A DNA stretch of 21,611 nt, from the NCBI GenBank assembly GCA_964593895.1, contig CAZQKL010000022.1, forward strand, positions 1 through 21,611, in the 5' to 3' direction. Positions 16,202 through 21,611 of the stretch are shown piece after piece. How positions within the stretch are numbered: position 1 is the first letter of the stretch; every line of letters starts with the position of its first letter. Origin of the DNA: CAZQKL01 sp964593895 [NCBI: uncultured bacterium]. Its GTDB lineage: Bacteria > DYJV01. A model generated the notes under the pieces. The model had not been told where the DNA came from. It did no database searches and was given only the letters and a program-made list of their open reading frames with translations. The position numbers and the translations under genes are program-made.

Positions 16202-16965
16202 TATTTCATCTCCTTTACATAAACCCAAAATACAGCACCAAGTTCAACAGGATACAATTTTCCGTTTCTTTTCATTTTTTTGTTATCAACTCCAAGTGCT
16301 GCAAAACCCCACCAGCCAGCTTTTGGCATTGTGTAGGTAAAAATACCATTATTATCTGTTCTTACAACTTGAGTTATATATGTATCATTTGGTGCTTTAA
16401 TTTTTTTCCCTTTATTGTAATATTCAATTTCAACTCGCATATTTTTCGCTGGCTTCCCATTGAATAATACAACCGCCCTAAAAGTATTTCCTGCCCATAA
16501 GCCATAAGGTCTAACAAGAGGAACAATTTCAGCTTTTAATCCAACTGGTTTATACCATGAATCTTCAAGCCCATAAGCATTAACAACCACTTTTGTGATA
16601 TGCTTTATAAATTTATCTTCAGCAGGCTCAAAATATGGTGATGGAATTACATAAAAGATATGATCTCCTGGTCTTTTAATTTTATATTCTGTTTTCCAGT
16701 AAGTAAAACCTTTTATATTAGCTTTTTTCAGTTTTGCTGTAAAAATAATTTTTTTCCCATGAACAAAAACTCCTGCCTCAATTGGTTTTGGCATGTTCAT
16801 ATAATTCTGTTCAAATGGATGCATGAAAATATAATTCAGTTTTACAATGTTTGAAGTAGAGCTATCTACATAATTTTTATCAGGCATAATAACTTGAAAA
16901 TGTGCTGAAAGATTTAATGTAGATGCAAATAATAGAAGAATTACAAAAAATGATAGCTTTCTCAT
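16201..16965 (-). CDS. nikK: NikK-like periplasmic protein (DUF4198 family)
   Basis: Predicted periplasmic protein associated with nickel uptake. It has 254 residues from the chosen start. A signal peptide (MRKLSFFVILLLFAS...) ends at NLSA, leaving a mature N-terminus HFQVIMPD. The AHF opening and downstream motifs such as VNAYGLEDSWYKPVG, PYGLWAGNTFRAVVLFNGKPA and the C-terminal WWGFAALG are typical of DUF4198/NikK proteins. The last 100 residues look like an Ig-like beta-sandwich. I prefer the ATG at 16965 over the one at 16980 because a GGGGG stretch lies 8 nt before it and the signal peptide then starts with the usual Met-Arg-Lys. It is the first gene of the long - strand operon. Metal specificity is inferred from gene context. 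Confidence 0.82.
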   Translation of the reverse strand: MRKLSFFVILLLFASTLNLSAHFQVIMPDKNYVDSSTSNIVKLNYIFMHPFEQNYMNMPKPIEAGVFVHGKKIIFTAKLKKANIKGFTYWKTEYKIKRPGDHIFYVIPSPYFEPAEDKFIKHITKVVVNAYGLEDSWYKPVGLKAEIVPLVRPYGLWAGNTFRAVVLFNGKPAKNMRVEIEYYNKGKKIKAPNDTYITQVVRTDNNGIFTYTMPKAGWWGFAALGVDNKKMKRNGKLYPVELGAVFWVYVKEMK

Positions 16966-17010
16966 AATCCATACCCCCATTTTTTGGAATTTCTCTTCTG
17001 AGATTTGATA

Positions 17011-17025
17011 TGCCCTTCGTAGGCA
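17011..17025 (-). promoter_or_regulatory. Short dyad/hairpin at the 5' end of the nik transcript
   Basis: On the - strand TGCCT-ACGAA-GGGCA forms a 5-bp stem (one G-U pair) with a 5-nt loop. It begins about 3-4 nt after the expected transcription start of the promoter at 17035-17063. It could be an operator dyad (TGCC-N7-GGCA), an mRNA 5' stabilising hairpin, or chance. It does not match the NikR half-sites I know. Confidence 0.4.
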
Positions 17026-17034
17026 GGTTGATTT

Positions 17035-17063
17035 TTTATAATATCTATTTCTTTTTTAGTCAA
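17035..17063 (-). promoter_or_regulatory. Sigma-70-type promoter of the nikK operon
   Basis: On the - strand TTGACT (17063-17058) and TATAAA (17040-17035) are separated by exactly 17 nt, near consensus for the housekeeping sigma factor. The expected transcription start is near 17028, about 63 nt before the nikK ATG. On the + strand TATAAT at 17037-17042 overlaps this -10 box and could be the -10 of the divergent kinase gene, but I see no good -35 for it. The 90-nt divergent region holds no other clear signal. Confidence 0.7.
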
Positions 17064-17070
17064 GAAAATT

Positions 17071-19425
17071 ATGTTGACAAACATTATTTTATTGAATAAA
17101 AAGTATACAATGAAAATTCAAAATTTTCTTCCAAAATTATTTGACCTCGCAAGAGAAGTTTATTTTATTACAGATTTAAACGGAATTTTTTTGGATATTT
17201 CACCTTCAATCTACAGATATAGCGGGTATAAAAGAGAAGAATTAATTGGCAAAAATATAAATATTGGTTTTTTTAATCCTGATGATACCAAAAAGATTAG
17301 AGAAATACTTGATAAAAATGGAAGGGTAAAAGACCTTGAAATAGTTTTAAAAACAAAGGATAACAAAATAAAGTATGCTACAACAAATGTTGAATTTATT
17401 TTGGATAAAAATTGTAAACCTAAAGGAATAATTGGAGTTGTTTCAGATATTACTCAGATTAAACTTCAGATAGAAACTTTAAAACTTGGAATTTCTTCAA
17501 CATCAAGAAAAGAATTCTATAATAAATTAACAGAATTATTAAGGAAAATTTACAATGCAGACCATGTGATTGTTGCAAATGTTGATTTTAAAAGAAAAGC
17601 AATTCAGCTAAAATCTCGTTCAACAAATCCTGAGATAAAGGATTTTGTTGAAAAGTTAAAAGTTGATTATCACCACGTTTTTAAATTTGAAAAAGAAATT
17701 GAATATTTAAAGGAAAATAAATATTTAATCGGGTATTTTGATGAAGATAATCCACATTTTTCTGAAGACACAAAAAAATATCATTTTGAAAAGTGGAAGA
17801 TTAAAAGTGGATTATGGTATTTTATTCCATTTTCAGAGGAACAAAATTATACAATAGCAATTTTTCATATAAAATCCAAAAATGAATGGAAAGAAGAAGA
17901 TTTAAAATTTTTTCATACATTAAAAGAATTGATAACCATAGTAATTGAAAAATTTAATGCATTAGAAGAGCAGAAGAATTTATGTGATTTAATTTATCAG
18001 ATGCATGCATGTGTTGTTATGACAGATATTGATGGAAATATAAAATATGTTAATCCAGCTTTTGAAAAAGTTACAGGATATAAATTTAACGAGGTTTATA
18101 ATAAAAATCCACGAATTTTAAAAAGCGGATTTCATTCAAGGGAATTTTATGAAAATTTGTGGAATACAATTATTTCTGGAAATGTATGGAAAGGAGAATT
18201 TGTAAATAAAAGGAAAGATGGGAAACTTTATTATGAAAATTCCGTAATTTTCCCTGTATACTCTGAAGGGGAAATATCAGGATTTTGTAAGGTGGCAATA
18301 GATGTTACAAAAGAGAAGCAATTTGAAAAGCAGATAATTAATTCTCAGAAATTAAAAGCAATTGGAGAAGTTACCGCAAATATTGCCCACGATTTTAACA
18401 ATATTTTAACAATTATAAGAGGTTATTCAGAAATCACTTATAATAAGGTTAAGAATAATTCAGAATTAAAGAAAAATCTTGAAAAAGTATTAAAATCAGT
18501 AGATAAAGCTCAATTATTGATAAAAAAATTAATTAAAGCTCCATTCTCTGAGAAAGTTTATCCTTTAGATATATCAAAATTCATTAAAAATAATATTGAA
18601 CTTCTTAAAACATTAATACGGGAAGATATTCAACTTGAATTAAATTTAACTTCAACTAAAAAAGTTTTAATTTCACCAATTGAACTTGAACAGATTTTAA
18701 TTAATTTTATTGTGAACTCCACCCAAGCAATAGAAATGGACAAATTAGAAAAAGAGAAAAAGATAATTATTTCAACAAAAGATGAGGAAAACAGTTTAGT
18801 TTTAAGTGTTAAAGATACTGGAATTGGAATTGAAAAAGATAAACTACAAGTTATTTTTGACCCTTTTTATACAACTAAAAAGAAGGGAAAGGGTAGTGGA
18901 CTTGGTTTATACATAGTAAAAAATATTGTTGAAAAGTATAAAGGAAAAATAGAAGTTTTTAGTGAGCCTGGAAAATTTACGGAATTTAAATTAATATTTC
19001 CTACAATTGAAGAAATGATATTAACAATAACTTCACCTGAAAGCAAATTTGATATAAATAAAATAAAAGATAAAAAAATCGCAATAATTGACGATAATCC
19101 TGAAATTTTAGAGTTATATTCAAATATTTTAATAGATGTAGGTCTAAAGGTTTATAAATTCTCAAAAGAGAAAGATTTAATTGAAAGTATTAAAAAAGGG
19201 AAAATCTTCCCTGATTTAATAATTTTAGATGTAATTCTACCCCAAATCACAGGCATTGAACTTGCAGAAAAAATTTATGAAATTAATCCAAACATTAGTT
19301 TTCTATTTGTTTCAGGTTATACATCTGAGCTCAACATTCCTGAACCAATTAGAGAAAAATCATCGTTTTTACAAAAGCCATTTAAATTTGAAGAACTTCT
19401 TGAAAAAATTTTTTTAAAAATGTAA
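17071..19425 (+). CDS. Soluble hybrid sensor histidine kinase (PAS-GAF-PAS-HisKA-HATPase-REC)
   Basis: Two-component hybrid kinase of 784 residues with no membrane segment or signal peptide, so it is likely cytoplasmic. Domains in order are PAS1 (about 25-130, FITDLNGIFLDIS and SGYKREELIGKN), GAF-like (about 145-300), PAS2 (about 305-420, VMTDIDGNIKYVNPAFEKVTGY), HisKA with phospho-acceptor His440 in NIAHDFNNIL, HATPase with the N-box near 543-552, DTGIGI (582-587) and GSGLGLYIVKN, then a receiver domain (about 668-784) with acidic Asp674/675, phospho-acceptor Asp720 and Lys769. AHDFNN-type kinases with a fused receiver often act in phosphorelays. The signal is unknown. No ribosome site is clear. 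ATG at 17071 or 17110 would both keep PAS1 intact. It is divergent from nikK, and its last 36 codons overlap an antisense gene. Confidence 0.93.
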   Translation: MLTNIILLNKKYTMKIQNFLPKLFDLAREVYFITDLNGIFLDISPSIYRYSGYKREELIGKNINIGFFNPDDTKKIREILDKNGRVKDLEIVLKTKDNKIKYATTNVEFILDKNCKPKGIIGVVSDITQIKLQIETLKLGISSTSRKEFYNKLTELLRKIYNADHVIVANVDFKRKAIQLKSRSTNPEIKDFVEKLKVDYHHVFKFEKEIEYLKENKYLIGYFDEDNPHFSEDTKKYHFEKWKIKSGLWYFIPFSEEQNYTIAIFHIKSKNEWKEEDLKFFHTLKELITIVIEKFNALEEQKNLCDLIYQMHACVVMTDIDGNIKYVNPAFEKVTGYKFNEVYNKNPRILKSGFHSREFYENLWNTIISGNVWKGEFVNKRKDGKLYYENSVIFPVYSEGEISGFCKVAIDVTKEKQFEKQIINSQKLKAIGEVTANIAHDFNNILTIIRGYSEITYNKVKNNSELKKNLEKVLKSVDKAQLLIKKLIKAPFSEKVYPLDISKFIKNNIELLKTLIREDIQLELNLTSTKKVLISPIELEQILINFIVNSTQAIEMDKLEKEKKIIISTKDEENSLVLSVKDTGIGIEKDKLQVIFDPFYTTKKKGKGSGLGLYIVKNIVEKYKGKIEVFSEPGKFTEFKLIFPTIEEMILTITSPESKFDINKIKDKKIAIIDDNPEILELYSNILIDVGLKVYKFSKEKDLIESIKKGKIFPDLIILDVILPQITGIELAEKIYEINPNISFLFVSGYTSELNIPEPIREKSSFLQKPFKFEELLEKIFLKM

Positions 19426-20090
19426 TTTTCTAATTCATTAACAGAAATCTTAAATTCCTTAATTTTTCCATTTATTTCATATCCTTTAAAACCATCAAAA
19501 ATTATTACATTTTCTATTTCTGCTTTTCTAATTGCTTCAGCAAGAACTTTAATTTTAGCATTATCAGATATTGCAATAATGTGTAATTCTGGATTTGCAG
19601 GATGAATAAGCAGAGGCACATTGTTAAATATTGTTTTAATTCCAAGTTTCTTTTCTGCTTTTAATAATTTTTTTATTGATGGGTGATATTGTTTTGGATT
19701 TAAAGAAACAAATTTATTTTCCTTAAAATATTTTTGGGCGAAAAAGATATTGATATTTTGTGCATAATCTTCAAATTTTATTACAGGAGTATTGCAACTA
19801 TTTAATATAAAAGAAGTTAATTCAGAAATTTTAATATCATTTCCAATTTTGGAAATTCCAACAACAGGAGTTAGCTCTTTTTTAAATTTTATTTTAAATT
19901 TGTCAAGGACCCTTATTGCACCTGCAATTTCATCTGAAGTTTCTCCTTTTAATTTTAATGCAAGAAGAATACTGCATAAATCAAACTCATCAATTTCACC
20001 AATTAAAATTCTTTCAAATAAGTATTCAGCTTCTTCCTGAGATAAATTAATTTTTTCAAATAGTTTGTTTTTAATTTTTTCAATTTTCAT
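19317..20090 (-). CDS. Shortened, divergent TrpD (anthranilate phosphoribosyltransferase) paralogue under Trp attenuation
   Basis: Residues 15-65 match the TrpD N-terminal helical domain (LSQEEAEYLFERILIGEIDE, LALKLKGETSDEIAG). YHPSIKK, KKLGIKTIFNNVPLLIHPANP and the later IFDGFKGYEI fit the TrpD core (LGIRTIFNLLGPLTNPA, VHGxDGxDE). The PRPP-binding glycine loop (GTGGD) is replaced by VGISKIGND, the KHGNR motif is absent, and the acidic DE pair reads YE. At 257 residues it is about 80 shorter than TrpD, and its last 36 residues are antisense to the conserved receiver end of the kinase, so homologous sequence stops near residue 222. It is therefore probably not an active phosphoribosyltransferase. 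A good AAGGAGG site lies 6-7 nt before the ATG, just after the attenuator. It could be a repurposed paralogue or an eroding remnant of a trp operon. Confidence 0.72.
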   Translation of the reverse strand: MKIEKIKNKLFEKINLSQEEAEYLFERILIGEIDEFDLCSILLALKLKGETSDEIAGAIRVLDKFKIKFKKELTPVVGISKIGNDIKISELTSFILNSCNTPVIKFEDYAQNINIFFAQKYFKENKFVSLNPKQYHPSIKKLLKAEKKLGIKTIFNNVPLLIHPANPELHIIAISDNAKIKVLAEAIRKAEIENVIIFDGFKGYEINGKIKEFKISVNELENYIFKKIFSRSSSNLNGFCKNDDFSLIGSGMLSSDV

Positions 20091-20116
20091 TGTCAGCCTC
20101 CTTTTAAAATTTTTGC

Positions 20117-20150
20117 AAAAAAAAAGCCGTGGGGGTTACCCACGGCTTTT
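20117..20150 (-). terminator. Intrinsic terminator of the tryptophan attenuator (3:4 hairpin)
   Basis: On the - strand a 12-bp stem (AAAAGCCGTGGG paired with CCCACGGCTTTT, loop TAACC) is followed by a run of nine T residues at 20125-20117. It lies between the leader peptide and the TrpD-like gene, as an attenuator terminator should. The stem core GCCGTGGG/CCCACGGC is unusually GC-rich for this window. Confidence 0.95.
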
Positions 20151-20154
20151 ATAT

Positions 20155-20220
20155 CCAGTGGTGGTGAAATACACCTACCGCGGGATTTCCCCACTTTTAG
20201 TTGTATTCCACCACCACCAG
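20155..20220 (-). promoter_or_regulatory. Attenuator 1:2 pairing and antiterminator segments
   Basis: Segment 1 (20220-20200) covers the Trp codons. Segment 2 (20175-20155) is its near-complement: GTGGTGGTG pairs with CACCACCAC, then one A-C mismatch (G/C side differs), then AATACA pairs with TGTATT. Segment 2 can instead pair with segment 3 of the terminator: CCAC(U)GG at 20161-20155 with CCGUGG at 20145-20140, loop of 9 nt and one bulged U. The leader stop codon lies at the 5' edge of segment 2. A ribosome finishing the peptide would cover segment 2 and allow termination. A ribosome stalled at Trp codons would cover segment 1 and allow antitermination. Confidence 0.88.
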
Positions 20221-20252
20221 TTGTTTAAATTAAATTTTAATAAACTTTTCAT
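20175..20252 (-). CDS. trpL: Tryptophan leader peptide (TrpL-type), 25 codons with four consecutive Trp
   Basis: Short reading frame on the - strand: Met, then KSLLKFNLNN, then four Trp codons in a row (TGG x4 at 20219-20208), then NTTKSGEIPR and TAG. A GAGGAGG ribosome site at 20263-20257 precedes the ATG by 4 nt. Four adjacent codons for the rarest amino acid, immediately followed by competing RNA hairpins and an intrinsic terminator, identify it as the sensing peptide of ribosome-mediated attenuation. When charged tRNA-Trp is scarce the ribosome would stall at codons 12-15. It is too short for usual gene callers. Its presumed target is the TrpD-like gene 85 nt downstream. Confidence 0.93.
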   Translation of the reverse strand: MKSLLKFNLNNWWWWNTTKSGEIPR

Positions 20253-20270
20253 CTTGCCTCCTCATTTTGA

Positions 20271-20299
20271 GGTTTAATATAATAAATTATTTTTGTCAA
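20271..20299 (-). promoter_or_regulatory. Probable promoter of the Trp leader transcript
   Basis: A perfect TTGACA -35 box lies at 20299-20294 on the - strand. The -10 is less certain: TAAACC sits at the 17-nt spacing (20276-20271), while better-looking TATATT (20281-20276) is closer. Either gives a very short 5' leader that ends in the ribosome site of the leader peptide. The position between the dctM stop and the leader supports an independent transcript. Confidence 0.55.
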
Positions 20300-20320
20300 T
20301 ACATAAAAATTAAAATTTTT

Positions 20321-21601
20321 TTATTTTAATCCAAACAATTTTGGAACAATTAATGAAATTTGAGGAAAAATTGTAATTATTGCAAGAGCTATAAGCATTG
20401 AAACAACAAAAGGAATTACAGCTTTAAAAGTATCTTCAATATCAATGTTTGCAAGGTGTGTTGTGACATATAAATTTACTGCAACAGGAGGAGTAAACTG
20501 TCCAATTGCCAAATTGAATGTCATCATTATTCCAAACCAAATTGGGTTCCAGTGGAATTGTGAAATAATTGGTAAAAAAATTGGTAAAAATATGTAGTAG
20601 ATAGAAATTGCATCAATCATCATTCCAGCAATAAAGAGGATTAAATTTATGAAAAATAAGATAACGTATTCGTTTTTGGAAATAGAAAGGAGATAGTGAG
20701 AAATTTTATCAAGGGTTCCAAGGGTGCTTGCTGTCCAGGAAAAAAGTCCTGCTAATGTAACAATTAGCATAACTATTGCACTTGCATTTGATGCATCCAC
20801 TAAAATTTTGTAAAATTTCTTTAATGTTAATGTTTTATATACCACAAAACCTAAAAAAATTCCGTAAAATACTGCAATTACAGCTGCTTCAGTTGGTGTA
20901 AATACCCCCCCATAAAGTCCACCAAGAATTATTACAGGAGCAAGTAATCCCCAGAAGGCTTCTTTAAAGGCTTTTAAAACAGATATATCTTTTTCAGTTT
21001 TTCTGCGTTTTCCATAACCATTTTTTATAGAGATTAGATATGCAGGAATAACAAGAGATACTCCTGCAAGAATTCCTGGTAAAATTCCTGCAGCAAAAAG
21101 TGTAGTAATTGAAGTATTAGTCAGGGCTCCATAAATAATTAAAGCAATGCTAACAGGAACAACTATTGCTGTTGAACCTCCTGCAGCAATTAATGCTGCG
21201 GTAAAGCCTCTGGAATAACCTTCTGAAATCATAGCTGGAATTAAAATTGCTCCAATTGCTGCAGCATCTGCAGGTCCTGAGCCTGAAATTCCGCCAAAAA
21301 ATACACACACAGACACAGCAACAATTGCCAATGCTCCAGGTCTTTCACCAATTAAAACATTTGCAAATCTTACTAATCTTTCTGAAATTCCGCATCTTTC
21401 AAGTAAAAAGCCTGCTAAAATGAAAAATGGAATTGCAAGAAGTTGGTATTTTGCAATACCTGAATAGAAATTTGGAGATACTATCGTTATTCCAAGTTGG
21501 GCTTTCCATATTACAAAAATTGCAGATACTCCAATAGCTACTGCTATTGGCACTCCAATAATTAGAAGAATTAAAAATAACCCAAATAAAATTACTCCCA
21601 T
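20321..21601 (-). CDS. dctM: TRAP transporter large permease subunit (DctM family)
   Basis: Large membrane subunit of a tripartite ATP-independent periplasmic transporter, which takes up organic acids or similar solutes using an ion gradient and a periplasmic binding protein. The 426-residue length is the family norm, with about twelve membrane segments. Typical motifs are IPFFILAGFLLERCGIS (about 56-72), FFGGISGSGPADAAAIGAIL (about 101-120), GGSTAIVVPVSI, GGLYGGVFTPTEAAVIAVFYG (about 226-246) and GQFTPPVAVNLYV. It starts 10 nt inside the window edge, so the small subunit (DctQ) and binding protein (DctP) would lie upstream, beyond the window. It ends with TAA just before the Trp leader promoter. 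I see only a weak all-AT inverted repeat after the gene, not a convincing terminator. Confidence 0.95.
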   Translation of the reverse strand: MGVILFGLFLILLIIGVPIAVAIGVSAIFVIWKAQLGITIVSPNFYSGIAKYQLLAIPFFILAGFLLERCGISERLVRFANVLIGERPGALAIVAVSVCVFFGGISGSGPADAAAIGAILIPAMISEGYSRGFTAALIAAGGSTAIVVPVSIALIIYGALTNTSITTLFAAGILPGILAGVSLVIPAYLISIKNGYGKRRKTEKDISVLKAFKEAFWGLLAPVIILGGLYGGVFTPTEAAVIAVFYGIFLGFVVYKTLTLKKFYKILVDASNASAIVMLIVTLAGLFSWTASTLGTLDKISHYLLSISKNEYVILFFINLILFIAGMMIDAISIYYIFLPIFLPIISQFHWNPIWFGIMMTFNLAIGQFTPPVAVNLYVTTHLANIDIEDTFKAVIPFVVSMLIALAIITIFPQISLIVPKLFGLK

Positions 21602-21611
21602 TTTTTTATTA

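Noticed and set aside
16202-16228. Nine-residue N-terminal extension of NikM
   Set aside because: The Met-His start is functionally required in the family, and the ribosome site AAGGAG fits the ATG at 16201.
17074-17109. TTGACA followed by TATACA on the + strand as a kinase promoter
   Set aside because: The spacing is 24 nt, too long for a normal promoter, and it would leave almost no leader before the ATG at 17110.
20155-20220. The long GTGGTGG/CCACCAC inverted repeat first considered as a mobile-element end or a riboswitch
   Set aside because: Read on the - strand it is the Trp-codon leader segment pairing with segment 2 of an attenuator, which explains every part of it.
20065-20277. A + strand reading frame of 70 codons across the attenuator region
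   Set aside because: It has no ribosome site, is antisense to the leader peptide and terminator, and its His-rich and Pro-rich stretches are by-products of the Trp codons and hairpin.
20301-20325. AAAAAT/ATTTTT inverted repeat after dctM as a terminator
   Set aside because: The stem is entirely A-T and expected by chance in this composition; it is not convincing as an intrinsic terminator.

Overview
The window is AT-rich (roughly 70% A+T by eye), with Arg codons mostly AGA/AGG and proteins rich in Lys, Glu and Ile. It carries a complete Rnf complex, a flagellar export/regulation block, a nickel/cobalt ECF-type uptake system with two exported accessory proteins, and a TRAP transporter subunit. 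This suggests a motile, strictly anaerobic, Gram-negative-type bacterium, possibly thermophilic. I cannot name the phylum. Genes are packed tightly, often with ATGA or TAATG overlaps.

Region 1 (12-7846, + strand) reads as one operon: rnfA, rnfB, rnfC, a coiled-coil protein with a PD-(D/E)XK-like domain, rnfD, rnfG, rnfE, then a single 2-hydroxyacyl-CoA dehydratase/benzoyl-CoA reductase family subunit and its ATP-dependent activator. The last three genes are translationally coupled. This suggests that ferredoxin reduced by Rnf, using the ion gradient, feeds the activator. The activator would drive a low-potential reduction at a homomeric dehydratase-like protein, comparable to the double-cubane cluster protein (DCCP) systems.

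Region 2 (16965 down to 7847, - strand) also reads as one long transcript: nikK-nikM-nikL-nikQ-nikO followed without a visible break by flhB-flhA-flhF-flhG-fliA. A good promoter (TTGACT, 17-nt spacer, TATAAA) lies upstream of nikK. The fliA stop codon directly abuts the stop codon of the activator gene from the opposite strand.

Region 3 (17071-19425, + strand) is a soluble hybrid histidine kinase (PAS, GAF-like, PAS, HisKA, HATPase, REC), divergent from nikK.

Region 4 (20299 down to 19317, - strand) is the most striking part. A 25-codon leader peptide with four consecutive Trp codons is followed by a 1:2 pairing segment, an antiterminator option and a strong intrinsic terminator, which is a textbook tryptophan attenuator. 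The only gene it controls here is a shortened TrpD (anthranilate phosphoribosyltransferase) relative that has lost the PRPP-binding motifs. Its 3' end runs antisense into the kinase gene.

Region 5 (21601 down to 20321, - strand) is a full-length TRAP transporter large permease (DctM). Its partners presumably lie outside the window. I saw no tRNA, rRNA, CRISPR array or insertion sequence.
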